This document shows positions 1 to 6,626 of a stretch of 12,423 nucleotides of DNA, piece by piece. The stretch lies in the NCBI GenBank assembly GCA_011390055.1, contig JAABTC010000023.1, positions 1 to 12,423 on the forward strand, given 5' to 3'. The stretch is from Burkholderiales bacterium. GTDB taxonomy: Bacteria > Pseudomonadota > Gammaproteobacteria > Burkholderiales > Burkholderiaceae_C. The notes under the pieces are model-generated. The model was not told the origin of the DNA. It made no database searches and worked only from the letters and a program-made list of their open reading frames with translations. A program made the translations under genes and the position numbers. How positions within the stretch are numbered: position 1 is the stretch's first letter; every line of letters starts with the position of its first letter.

Positions 1-379
1 CACGCTCGTCGAAGACGTGCTCGCGCCGACCGGCCAGCTGCTCTGGCTCGAACACGAGGCGCAACTCGACGCCGTGACCGCGTTGTCGGGCTCGGGCCCG
101 GCCTACGTCTTCTACTTCATCGAAGCGATGATGGACGCGGCCGAGCAGATGGGCCTGACGCGCGAGCAGGGCCGCACGCTGGCCCAGGCCACCTTCGCCG
201 GCGCGACCGCCTTGGCGATGCAGAGCGACGAATCGCCCGCGACCCTGCGCGAGCGCGTCACGTCCAAGGGCGGCACCACGTTCGCGGCGCTCGAGTCGAT
301 GCGCGCCGACGAGGTGCAGCAAGCGATCGTGCGGGCGCTGCTGGCCGCGCAGCAGCGCGCCCACGAGCTGGGGCGCTGA
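1..379 (+). CDS. proC: Pyrroline-5-carboxylate reductase, C-terminal part (5' end outside window)
   Basis: This is the last 125 codons of P5C reductase, which catalyses the final NAD(P)H-dependent step of proline biosynthesis in the cytosol. The reading frame is open from base 2 and no start is visible, so the N-terminal Rossmann domain lies outside the window. What remains is the all-helical dimerisation/substrate domain. It carries the family signature, seen as the run VTALSGSGPAYVF followed by FIEAMMDAAEQMGL, and then the conserved segment LRERVTSKGGTTFAALE near the C-terminus. The TGA stop (377-379) directly abuts the stop codon of convergent ubiA with no base between. Identity is secure from the signature; the truncation is a window edge, not a broken gene. 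Confidence 0.95.
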   Translation, partial: TLVEDVLAPTGQLLWLEHEAQLDAVTALSGSGPAYVFYFIEAMMDAAEQMGLTREQGRTLAQATFAGATALAMQSDESPATLRERVTSKGGTTFAALESMRADEVQQAIVRALLAAQQRAHELGR

Positions 380-386
380 CTAGCGC
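373..386. terminator. Short inverted repeat centred on the proC/ubiA stop codons
   Basis: GCGCT (373-377) and AGCGC (382-386) are exact complements separated by the tetraloop GACT. The repeat is centred on the junction of the two convergent stop codons. There is no U-tract on either side, so it is not a canonical intrinsic terminator. A 5-bp stem in GC-rich DNA can easily arise by chance; the call as a bidirectional 3'-end structure is weak inference. Confidence 0.25.
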
Positions 387-1297
387 AGTGCCAGATCGAC
401 CGCGGTGCCCGCGAACACCGCAAAGCCGAGCCAATGGTTGGCGCGGAACGCCTTGAAGCAGCCTTCGCGCGTGCGCCCGCGGATCAAAGTCCAGTGCCAC
501 AGCGCTTGCGCGGCGGCCACGGCCATGCCGGCGAGGAACCAGGCGCCCAGGCCGAGGCCGCGGCCGATCAAGGTCCACGCGACGAGGTACAACCCATAGA
601 AGAACATCACGCCGGCGACGTCGAGGCGGCCCAGCGTGATGGCCGAGGTCTTCATGCCGATCTTCAGGTCGTCGTCGCGGTCGACCATCGCGTACTCGGT
701 GTCGTAGGCCAGCACCCAGAACAGGTTCGCCGCCAACAGGGTCCAGGCCGGCCACGGCAAGGCCGCACGCAGCGCTTCGAGCGACCAGTCGTTGCCGCCC
801 TGCGCAGCCGCAAAGGCCATCGGGATGCCGAAGCTGAAGGCCACGCCCAGCACCGCCTGCGGCATCGCGACGAAGCGCTTGGCATACGGGTAGGCCAGCG
901 TGACGGCCAGCGCTGCGAACGACAGCATCACCGTCGGCGCGTTCGTGGTCAGCACCAGCGCGAAGCCCGCCAGCGCGAGCACGGCGCCAAGCACCAGCGC
1001 TTCGCGCACCGGCAGGGCGCCGCTCGTCACAGGCCGCCGAGCCGTGCGCTCGACATGCCGGTCGAAGTCGCGGTCCGCCACATCGTTGACGCAGCAACCG
1101 GCGCTGCGCATCAGCACCGTGCCGAGCACGAAGACCGTCAGCAGGTGCCAGCCCGGGAAACCGTCGGCCGCGATCCACAGCGCGGACAACGTCGGCCACA
1201 GCAGCAGCAACCAGCCCGCGGGGCGGTTCCAGCGGACGAGGTCGAGGTAGAGCGAAAGTCGTTGGGTCGCGCGCACGCGGCCGATTATGTGTCGCAC
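380..1297 (-). CDS. ubiA: 4-hydroxybenzoate polyprenyltransferase
   Basis: UbiA is an integral membrane prenyltransferase that attaches the polyprenyl tail to 4-hydroxybenzoate in ubiquinone biosynthesis. Numbering from the GTG at 1297 gives 305 residues (E. coli UbiA is about 290). The two Asp-rich prenyl-diphosphate/Mg2+ motifs are intact: NDVADRDFD at residues 71-79 and DTEYAMVDRDDD at 199-210. Between and after them are many hydrophobic helices, and the N-terminal YLDLVRWNRPAGWLLLLWPT block is typical of proteobacterial UbiA. The start is uncertain. GTG 1297 has a GGGTGAG-like stretch just upstream and begins 4 nt after the LysR stop. GTG 1276 (298 residues) is the alternative and lies 7 nt after a CATAAT box. 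A longer frame reaching 1348 would overlap the LysR gene and is unlikely. The TAG stop abuts the proC stop. Confidence 0.95.
   Translation of the reverse strand: MRHIIGRVRATQRLSLYLDLVRWNRPAGWLLLLWPTLSALWIAADGFPGWHLLTVFVLGTVLMRSAGCCVNDVADRDFDRHVERTARRPVTSGALPVREALVLGAVLALAGFALVLTTNAPTVMLSFAALAVTLAYPYAKRFVAMPQAVLGVAFSFGIPMAFAAAQGGNDWSLEALRAALPWPAWTLLAANLFWVLAYDTEYAMVDRDDDLKIGMKTSAITLGRLDVAGVMFFYGLYLVAWTLIGRGLGLGAWFLAGMAVAAAQALWHWTLIRGRTREGCFKAFRANHWLGFAVFAGTAVDLALR
1284..1289 (-). promoter_or_regulatory. Possible -10 box (CATAAT) for ubiA
   Basis: On the minus strand CATAAT matches TATAAT at five of six positions and ends 7 nt before the GTG at 1276. If it were used, the transcript would begin at or next to that GTG. 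The hexamer 17 nt upstream (ACGCTG) is a poor -35, so support is limited to the AT-rich box itself in otherwise very GC-rich DNA. Confidence 0.25.
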
Positions 1298-1301
1298 ACA
1301 C

Positions 1302-2207
1302 TCACCCAGCGTGGTCAGGCTCGTGCGCAATGGCCAGCAGCCAGGCACGAAAGCGCTGCATCTTGGCCAGCGGCGTGTGCGACATCGGTGTGCACAGGTA
1401 GTAGCCTTGACGCACCTGGTACGGGCCTTCGAACAGGCTGACCAATTGGCCCCGTTCGAGTTCGTCTTCGATCAGACAGCGCGGTACCAAGCCCACGCCG
1501 AAGCCCAGCACTGCGGTCTTCACGATCAGCGAGTACTGGTCGAAGCGCGGGCCGACAAAGGCGTTGATGCCTTGCGTGTGCTGCGTCCCGAGCCACTCCC
1601 GCCACGCGCTCGGGACCAGCGCATGCTGCAACAACGTGGCCTTCGTCAGATCGGACGGGCGTTCGAGCCGGCTCGACTGGCGCAGCGCCGGCGCGCAGAC
1701 CACGTGCACCTCGCGGCCCATCAGGTAGTCGGCTTGCGCATCGGGCCAGGCGCCTTCCCCGAACTGGATGGCGGCGTCGAAGCCCTCGGCGCGCGAAAAA
1801 TCATGCGAGTGCGAATACGGTGCGAAGTTGACCGAGATGTCGGGATGCTGCTCGCGGAAGTCAACCAACCGCGGAATCAGGAACTGTGAGGCGAATGTGG
1901 GCGGCACCGACAGGTTCACGATGCCACCTTGACCGCGCAGCACGATCAGCTCGGTGGTGGCCGTTTCCAGCAAGGACAAGCCCGCGCGCACCTTCGACAG
2001 GTACGACGACCCCGCCTCGCTCAGTTCGATGCGGCGACCCATTCGGCGGAACACGGACGTGCCGACGAAGCGCTCGAGCGAAGCGATCTGGCGGCTGACC
2101 GCGCTCTGCGTGATGCAAAGCTCGCTGGCCGCGCGTGAGAAGCTGAGGTGGCGCGCCACCGTGTCGAAGGCTTGGAGCTCGAGCAGCGACGGGCACACGC
2201 GACGCAT
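1302..2207 (-). CDS. LysR-type transcriptional regulator (GcvA-like group)
   Basis: This is a 301-residue LysR family regulator, the usual family length. The N-terminal winged helix-turn-helix spans about residues 8-66 and contains the characteristic run AFDTVARHLSFSRAASEL, then CITQSAVSRQIASLE in the recognition-helix region. The remainder is the two-lobed periplasmic-binding-protein-like effector domain (about residues 95-295) that senses a small molecule. I start at ATG 2207 (MRRVCPSLLELQAFD) because family members begin just before the LxxLxAFxxV helix. ATG 2240 (312 residues) and ATG 2312 are in frame, but the first lies inside the inverted repeat at 2227-2250 and the second would run into the divergent gene. 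No good Shine-Dalgarno precedes 2207. The gene is divergent from the amidohydrolase/ABC cluster, the classical arrangement for a LysR regulator and its target. On its other side ubiA follows within a few bases, so read-through into ubiA is possible. Confidence 0.93.
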   Translation of the reverse strand: MRRVCPSLLELQAFDTVARHLSFSRAASELCITQSAVSRQIASLERFVGTSVFRRMGRRIELSEAGSSYLSKVRAGLSLLETATTELIVLRGQGGIVNLSVPPTFASQFLIPRLVDFREQHPDISVNFAPYSHSHDFSRAEGFDAAIQFGEGAWPDAQADYLMGREVHVVCAPALRQSSRLERPSDLTKATLLQHALVPSAWREWLGTQHTQGINAFVGPRFDQYSLIVKTAVLGFGVGLVPRCLIEDELERGQLVSLFEGPYQVRQGYYLCTPMSHTPLAKMQRFRAWLLAIAHEPDHAG

Positions 2208-2226
2208 GGGAGAAGCCGTTCCAGTA

Positions 2227-2250
2227 TGAGCAAACCGCATCGTTTGCGCA
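2227..2250. promoter_or_regulatory. Inverted repeat, candidate LysR operator
   Basis: In the divergent spacer, GCAAAC (2230-2235) and GTTTGC (2242-2247) are exact complements with a 6-bp spacer. The symmetry extends outward to 9-base arms with a single mismatch (2227-2235 against 2242-2250). A third partial half-site, GCAA at 2251-2254, pairs with TTGC at 2244-2247. LysR proteins bind interrupted dyads in the spacer of divergent promoters, and this is the only strong dyad I found there. Function is inferred from position and symmetry. The LysR gene begins only 20 bp to its left, so binding here could also repress the regulator's own expression. Confidence 0.55.
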
Positions 2251-2253
2251 GCA

Positions 2254-2259
2254 ATTATC
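2254..2259 (-). promoter_or_regulatory. Possible -10 box (GATAAT) for the LysR gene
   Basis: GATAAT on the minus strand lies upstream of the LysR gene and immediately next to the inverted repeat. Transcription from it would start inside the repeat, which would fit autoregulation. The -35 position at 17-bp spacing reads CTCGGC, which is poor. No convincing promoter hexamers were found on the plus strand for the amidohydrolase operon. Confidence 0.3.
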
Positions 2260-2279
2260 ACTTGCCAGCGCCGACCGCC

Positions 2280-2284
2280 GAGGA
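2280..2284 (+). promoter_or_regulatory. Ribosome-binding site GAGGA before two overlapping starts
   Basis: GAGGA is the only Shine-Dalgarno-like sequence before the amidohydrolase. It is 4 nt from an out-of-frame ATG at 2289 (good spacing) but 12 nt from the amidohydrolase ATG at 2297 (long spacing). Either it serves 2297 inefficiently, or it loads ribosomes on the short ORF at 2289. Confidence 0.5.
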
Positions 2285-2288
2285 CAAC

Positions 2289-2339
2289 ATGCGCCGATGG
2301 CCCATCCATCAATGCCGCAGCGGCATGCTCTCGACCTGA
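2289..2339 (+). CDS. Possible 16-residue leader peptide overlapping the amidohydrolase start
   Basis: ATG 2289 opens a 16-codon frame, MRRWPIHQCRSGMLST, ending at TGA 2337-2339. It has better Shine-Dalgarno spacing than the amidohydrolase start and overlaps the first 14 codons of that gene in another frame. It could be a leader that tunes translation of the operon. It could equally be an accidental ATG. The peptide has no homology that I recognise, and short frames like this are common by chance. Confidence 0.2.
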   Translation: MRRWPIHQCRSGMLST

Positions 2340-3592
2340 CCGTCTTCGCGCACGTCGACATCCTCGACGCCGCAGCCGGCAGTCTGCTCAAAGACCGGTT
2401 CGTGCTGGTGGAAGGCAACGCCATACGCTCGGTCACCCCACAGATGCCGGTTGCCACCGGCGCGCGGACAGTCCAGGCGCGGGGCAAGGTGCTGATGCCC
2501 GGCCTGATCGACTGCCATGTGCACTGCCTGGCCTCGATGCTGCACCTGGGCCGCCTGGCGCGCCTTCCCAACGTGCTCGCGGTGCTGCGCGCCGTGCCGT
2601 TGCTGCAGGGCATGTTGGCGCGCGGATTCACCACTGTGCGCGACGCCGGCGGTGCCGACTTTTCGCTGGCGGAGGCCACGCGCACCGGGGTGATCGCAGG
2701 GCCGCGCGTTTTTCCTTCGGGCCGCGCCTTGTCGCAGACCGGAGGGCATGGCGATTTCCGCGAACGCAGCGATGTGCTCGAGCCCTGCGCCTGTGCGGGC
2801 AAGGTCGGCGCCATTGCGCGCGTGGTCGATGGTGTCGATGCCATTCGGCTGGCGGTGCGCGAAGAGATCCAGATGGGCGCCACGCAGATCAAGATCATGG
2901 CCTCCGGGGGCGTGGCGTCGCCGAACGACCCGGTGCACTTCCTCGGCTACAGCGAGGCCGAGATCCGCGCCGCGGTCGAAGAGGCCAGCAACGCTGGCAC
3001 CTACGTGATGGCGCACGCCTACACCGCACGCGCCATCGCCCGCGCGGTGCGTTGCGGCGTGCGCACCATCGAGCACGGCAACCTGGTCGACGCCGAAGCG
3101 GCCCAGGTGATGGCCGACCATGGCGCGATCGCGGTGCCCACGCTGGCGACCTACGAAGCGCTGGCCAACGAAGGTGCTGCGCTGGGCTTTCCGCCCGAGG
3201 CCCTGGCCAAGATCGAGGCGGTGCGGGGCGACGGCCGGCGCTCGCTTGAGATCTTCGCCCGCGCCGGCGTGCGCATGGCCTATGGCTCTGACCTGCTCGG
3301 CGAGACGCAGCGTCTGCAAAGCGATGAGTTTGGCTTGCGCGCCGGCGTGCTGGGTGCGGCCGAGGCGATCCGCGCAGCGACGACCCACGCGGCGTTCTTG
3401 CTGAACATGGAAGGCCGGCTCGGCACGGTCGCCGCCGGCGCGACCGCCGACCTGCTGCTCATCGACGGCAACCCGCTCGACAACATCGACCTGCTGCGCG
3501 GCCAGGGCGAATCGATCCTCGTGACGATGAAAGATGGCCGCATCCTCAAAGACCTCACCCAAGGAGAACCCGATGACCCTGACGCGCCGTGA
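2297..3592 (+). CDS. Metal-dependent amidohydrolase (dipeptidase/imidazolonepropionase-like)
   Basis: A 431-residue cytoplasmic (no signal peptide) amidohydrolase-superfamily enzyme. The binuclear metal centre is complete: HVH at 74-76, the bridging (carboxylated) lysine K199 in IKIMASGG, H240 in MAHAY, H260 in IEHG, and catalytic D332 in YGSD. The N-terminal beta-sandwich strands (about 14-68) and its C-terminal return (GTVAAGATADLLLIDGNPL, about 376-394) flank the TIM barrel. The closest family I recall is the group that includes Cc2672 and Sgx9260, which cleave dipeptides ending in Arg/Lys or Pro; ochratoxin-type amide hydrolases are relatives. It therefore probably cleaves a dipeptide, N-acyl amino acid or similar amide. 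The exact substrate is not determinable. ATG 2297 is chosen as the first in-frame start; ATG 2312 is possible. Its last 20 bases overlap the binding-protein gene, and the ribosome-binding site for that gene lies inside it, so the two are co-transcribed. Confidence 0.9.
   Translation: MAHPSMPQRHALDLTVFAHVDILDAAAGSLLKDRFVLVEGNAIRSVTPQMPVATGARTVQARGKVLMPGLIDCHVHCLASMLHLGRLARLPNVLAVLRAVPLLQGMLARGFTTVRDAGGADFSLAEATRTGVIAGPRVFPSGRALSQTGGHGDFRERSDVLEPCACAGKVGAIARVVDGVDAIRLAVREEIQMGATQIKIMASGGVASPNDPVHFLGYSEAEIRAAVEEASNAGTYVMAHAYTARAIARAVRCGVRTIEHGNLVDAEAAQVMADHGAIAVPTLATYEALANEGAALGFPPEALAKIEAVRGDGRRSLEIFARAGVRMAYGSDLLGETQRLQSDEFGLRAGVLGAAEAIRAATTHAAFLLNMEGRLGTVAAGATADLLLIDGNPLDNIDLLRGQGESILVTMKDGRILKDLTQGEPDDPDAP
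3561..3566 (+). promoter_or_regulatory. Strong ribosome-binding site AAGGAG fixing the binding-protein start
   Basis: AAGGAG ends 6 nt before ATG 3573, inside the 3' end of the amidohydrolase gene. It decides for 3573 as the start rather than the in-frame upstream ATG at 3534. It is the best Shine-Dalgarno in the operon and would give the binding protein high translation relative to the permeases, as is usual for such systems. Confidence 0.85.
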
Positions 3593-4811
3593 ACTGATGA
3601 CTTCGTCGCTGGCCGCTGCGCTGGCCTCCGGCTTGCCGGCCGCGGCCTTCGCCCAGGCCGGCGGTGTGTTCCGCATCGGCGCGCTGAGCCCGATCACCGG
3701 GGCCGGCAGCCCCTACGGTCCGGGCATGCAGCGCGCCATCCTGCTGGCGGTGGAGGAGGTCAACGCGGCCGGCGGCGCCGGCGGTCGCAGGCTCGAAGCG
3801 GTGGCCGAAGACACGCAGACCAAGCCCGATGCCGCGGTGCTCGCGGCCAAGAAGCTGATCGACGTCAACAAGGTGCAGGCGATCCTCGGCACCTGGGCCT
3901 CGGGCGTCTCGCTGGCCGTGATGCCGCTGACCGATGAAGCGAACCTGATCCAGATGAACGTGTCGGGCGCGCCGGCGATCTCCACGCTCGACAAGAAAGA
4001 CCTGGTCTGGCGCTTCCAGGCCACCAACGACCGCTTCGGCGCGGCGTTCGCCGAGATCGCCACCAAGCGCGGCTACAAGCGCCCGGCCACGATGGCCTTC
4101 AACAATGCCTCGGGCATCGGCAACACCGAAGGCTTCCGCAAGGCCTGGGAAAAGCGCGGCGGCAAGGTGGTGGCCAACGTCGTGTACGAGCCCAACCGAC
4201 CGAGCTACCGCAGCGAGCTGCAGAAGGTGCTGGCCGAAAAGCCCGACGTGATCGTCACCGGCTCGTACCTGCCCGACACCACGATCCTGCTGCGCGAATG
4301 GTTCCAGAGCGGCGACAAGAACGCCTGGATCATCCCGGGCTGGGCCGCCAACCCCGATTTGATCAAGGCGCTCGGCGCGGAAGCCACCGAAGGCATCATC
4401 TCGGTGGATTCGGTGTCCAACGAGAGCAGCGCGGCGTTCAAGCGCTTCGATACGGCGTACACCAAGGCGCTCGGCAGCTCGGCATTGACCAACGTCTACG
4501 CACCGATGGCGTACGACATGCTCATCACCCTCGCCTTGGCGATGGAAGTTGCCGGCCCCACGGCCACGCCGGCGCAGATCAGCGCCCGCATCCGCGACGT
4601 TGCCAATCCCCCGGGCACACCGGTCTCGAGCTTCGCCGAAGGCAAGGCCCTGCTCGCGCGCGGGCAGAAGATCAACTACGAGGGTGCCTCGAGCAAGCTC
4701 GACTTCGACAGCTTCGGCGATGTGACGCCCGACTTCGGGGTCAGCGTGATCGAGAAGGGCCAATTGGTGCGACGCGACGTGGTCGCGATCCCCGCCGACT
4801 ACCGCCCATGA
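3573..4811 (+). CDS. Periplasmic ligand-binding protein of a branched-chain-amino-acid-type ABC importer
   Basis: A 412-residue type I periplasmic binding protein (Peripla_BP_6/LivK family) that would capture the substrate in the periplasm and deliver it to the permeases encoded downstream. The N-terminus has a basic start, a hydrophobic run SSLAAALASGLPAAA and a probable signal-peptidase site after AFA (residues 25-27), leaving a mature protein from about Q28. The n-region LTRRELM has paired arginines resembling a Tat motif, although Sec export is equally possible. The mature start FRIGALSPITGAGSPYGPGM, with AVEEVNAAGG, is typical of the family, as are the first-lobe segments around TWASGVSLAV and VSGAPAIS. 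The amidohydrolase stop falls inside its first codons (20-nt overlap). Its own TGA overlaps the ATG of the 14-codon frame at 4808. LivK-type proteins bind amino acids but also aromatic acids, amides, urea and short peptides, so the ligand is open. Confidence 0.92.
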   Translation: MTLTRRELMTSSLAAALASGLPAAAFAQAGGVFRIGALSPITGAGSPYGPGMQRAILLAVEEVNAAGGAGGRRLEAVAEDTQTKPDAAVLAAKKLIDVNKVQAILGTWASGVSLAVMPLTDEANLIQMNVSGAPAISTLDKKDLVWRFQATNDRFGAAFAEIATKRGYKRPATMAFNNASGIGNTEGFRKAWEKRGGKVVANVVYEPNRPSYRSELQKVLAEKPDVIVTGSYLPDTTILLREWFQSGDKNAWIIPGWAANPDLIKALGAEATEGIISVDSVSNESSAAFKRFDTAYTKALGSSALTNVYAPMAYDMLITLALAMEVAGPTATPAQISARIRDVANPPGTPVSSFAEGKALLARGQKINYEGASSKLDFDSFGDVTPDFGVSVIEKGQLVRRDVVAIPADYRP

Positions 4812-4852
4812 CCTTCGTCGGCGACGCTGTGGGTTCGGCAACGCGCGGATGA
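4808..4852 (+). CDS. 14-residue coupling mini-ORF between binding protein and first permease
   Basis: ATG 4808 overlaps the binding-protein TGA (ATGA), runs MTFVGDAVGSATRG, and stops at TGA 4850-4852, which itself overlaps the permease ATG at 4849 (again ATGA). The permease has no clear Shine-Dalgarno of its own. The frame could thus hand terminating ribosomes from one gene to the next by reinitiation. This is direct sequence geometry; that it is translated is inference. Confidence 0.35.
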   Translation: MTFVGDAVGSATRG

Positions 4853-5745
4853 GTCTCGTCCAACTCGCCAACCTGGCGATCAACGGTCTGGTGGAGGGCG
4901 CGGTCATCGCGCTGCCTGCCCTGGCATTGACCCTGGTGATGGGCATCGCCCGCTTTCCGAACGCCGCCACCGGCGACTGGATGACGCTGGGCGCCTATGC
5001 CGCGGTGGCGGCGCAGGCCGCGCTGCTGGGCACCGGCATGGCCGGCGCCGGGCCGATGGTGGCGGCCACGCTGCTCGCGGCCTTGTTCTGTGCGGCGCTG
5101 TCGGTGGTGGCCTACGAGCTGATCTTCAAACGCCTCTCGCGCTCGGCGATGGTCGCCAGCCTGCTGGCATCGATCGGGCTGGCCTTCCTGGTGCGCAGCC
5201 TGATCACGCTGGCGATGGGCCACGAGCAGCGCACGTTCGCGCTGCCCCTGGTTCGTGCGGCCAATTTCGGCGGCGTGCGGGTGCTGCCCACCGACCTGGC
5301 CATCGCCGGCGTGGCCCTGGCGGTGCTGGCCGCCGTGTTCGTCTGGCTGCACTACGGCCGCAGCGGGCGCCTGCTGCGCGCGCTGGCCGACAACCCCGAG
5401 CTGGCGCGCCTGTCGGGCATCCGCTCGCGCCGTCTGATGTGGCTGCTGTGGGCCTTGGCGGGGGCCCTGTCGGCGACCGGCGGCGTGCTGTTGGGCGTCA
5501 AGTCGGTCGTGATGCCCGAACTCGGCTGGGAGCTGTTGCTGCCTGCGTTCGCCGCCATGGTGCTGGGCGGCATCGGCAGCCCGATCGGCGCCGTGGTGGG
5601 CGCACTGCTGACGGGCGTGGTGCAGGAGTTGTCGGTGCCCCTGGTCGGCCCGAGCTACAAGATCGCGGTGGCTTTTGCGCTCTTGCTGGTGACCTTGTTG
5701 TTGCGGCCCGCCGGTCTGTTCGGCCGGGTCGAACTGGTGCGCTGA
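4849..5745 (+). CDS. livH: ABC transporter permease, LivH type
   Basis: A 298-residue inner-membrane permease of the hydrophobic amino acid transporter (HAAT) class, close to E. coli LivH (308 residues). It is strongly hydrophobic, with about eight membrane segments. The cytoplasmic coupling (EAA-like) loop reads RALADNPELARLSGI at residues 177-191. The segment AAMVLGGIGSPIGAVVGA (235-252) and the end LLRPAGLFGR (about 285-293) are hallmarks of this permease family. It would pair with the LivM-type permease to form the transmembrane pore. It begins 37 nt after the binding-protein stop without a convincing Shine-Dalgarno; the gap is filled by the 14-codon frame at 4808-4852. Its TGA shares one base with the next ATG (TGATG). 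The symbol denotes family only; substrate need not be branched-chain amino acids. Confidence 0.92.
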   Translation: MSLVQLANLAINGLVEGAVIALPALALTLVMGIARFPNAATGDWMTLGAYAAVAAQAALLGTGMAGAGPMVAATLLAALFCAALSVVAYELIFKRLSRSAMVASLLASIGLAFLVRSLITLAMGHEQRTFALPLVRAANFGGVRVLPTDLAIAGVALAVLAAVFVWLHYGRSGRLLRALADNPELARLSGIRSRRLMWLLWALAGALSATGGVLLGVKSVVMPELGWELLLPAFAAMVLGGIGSPIGAVVGALLTGVVQELSVPLVGPSYKIAVAFALLLVTLLLRPAGLFGRVELVR

Positions 5746-6626
5746 TGGATGCCTACCTGCTGGCCGTCGGCATCATCGTGCTGATCTACGCGTTGCTGGC
5801 GATCGGGCTGAACCTGCAGTACGGCGAAACCGGGCTGATCAACTTCGGCCACGTCGCGTTCTTCGCGTTGGGGGCCTATGCCTCGGCGCTGTTGTCGTTG
5901 CGCGGCTGGCCGCTGGTGGTCACCTTCAGCGTCGCGGCCGTCGTCGCCGCCCTGGCTGCGCTGCCCTTGGGCCTGGCGGCGTTGCGCTTGCGCGAAGACT
6001 ATCTGGCGATCGTGACGCTCGGCTTCTCGGAAACACTGCGCCTGGTCCTGCAGCAGGAAGCCTGGTTGACCCAAGGCGTGCAGGGCCTGCCTGGCATCCC
6101 GAAGCTGTTCGGCGCGCTCGGCCGGGGCACATCGGACCTGGCGATCTTCCTCGCGCTGGCGGCTTGCGTTGGACTGGCGGCATGGGCCACCCTGCTGCTC
6201 AAGCGCAGCCCCTTCGGTCGCCTGTTGCGCGCGATCCGCGACAACGAAGCCGCCGTCATCGCGTTGGGCAAGGACCCGGCGCGTTGCAAGATTCAGGTCT
6301 TCATGTTCGGTGCTGCGTTGGCGGGCGTCGCGGGTGCCTTCTATGCGCACTTCCTGACCTTCATCTCGCCCGAGCAGTTCGTTCCGCTGGTCACCTTCTA
6401 TGTCTGGATGAGCATCATCCTCGGCGGTGTCGGCTCGGTGCGCGGTGCCCTGGCCGGCACCCTGCTACTCGTCGCGTTCCTCGAAGGCTCGCGCTTCCTG
6501 CGCGACCTGGTGCCCGGCATCGCCGAGGTGCAGATGGCCAGCGTTCGCCTGGCGGTCGTCGGCCTGGCCATCATCCTCTTCGTGCTCTACCGGCCGCAGG
6601 GCCTGTTCGGCAAGCGGGACGTCTGA
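5745..6626 (+). CDS. livM: ABC transporter permease, LivM type
   Basis: A 293-residue second permease of the HAAT importer. Family features are GLNLQYGETGLINFGHVAFF (residues 21-40), the coupling loop FGRLLRAIRDNEAAVIALGKD (157-177), the ILGGVGSVRGALAG segment (225-238) and the C-terminal LYRPQGLFGKRD. It lacks the long N-terminal extension of E. coli LivM (425 residues), as do many betaproteobacterial members, so the length is not a truncation. ATG 5745 shares its A with the livH TGA, and its own TGA shares a base with the livG ATG, which indicates translational coupling through the operon. The open frame runs well upstream of 5745 inside livH, but those codons do not resemble a permease. 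Confidence 0.92.
   Translation: MDAYLLAVGIIVLIYALLAIGLNLQYGETGLINFGHVAFFALGAYASALLSLRGWPLVVTFSVAAVVAALAALPLGLAALRLREDYLAIVTLGFSETLRLVLQQEAWLTQGVQGLPGIPKLFGALGRGTSDLAIFLALAACVGLAAWATLLLKRSPFGRLLRAIRDNEAAVIALGKDPARCKIQVFMFGAALAGVAGAFYAHFLTFISPEQFVPLVTFYVWMSIILGGVGSVRGALAGTLLLVAFLEGSRFLRDLVPGIAEVQMASVRLAVVGLAIILFVLYRPQGLFGKRDV

Noticed and set aside
434..1441. Plus-strand open frame over ubiA
   Set aside because: Gln/Arg/His-rich shadow of UbiA; the minus-strand product has both Asp-rich prenyltransferase motifs and helices.
2309..4970. Long minus-strand open frames (about 460-470 codons) opposite the amidohydrolase and binding-protein genes
   Set aside because: Compositionally biased shadow translations with no domain or motif, lying exactly opposite genes whose + strand products have complete family motifs.
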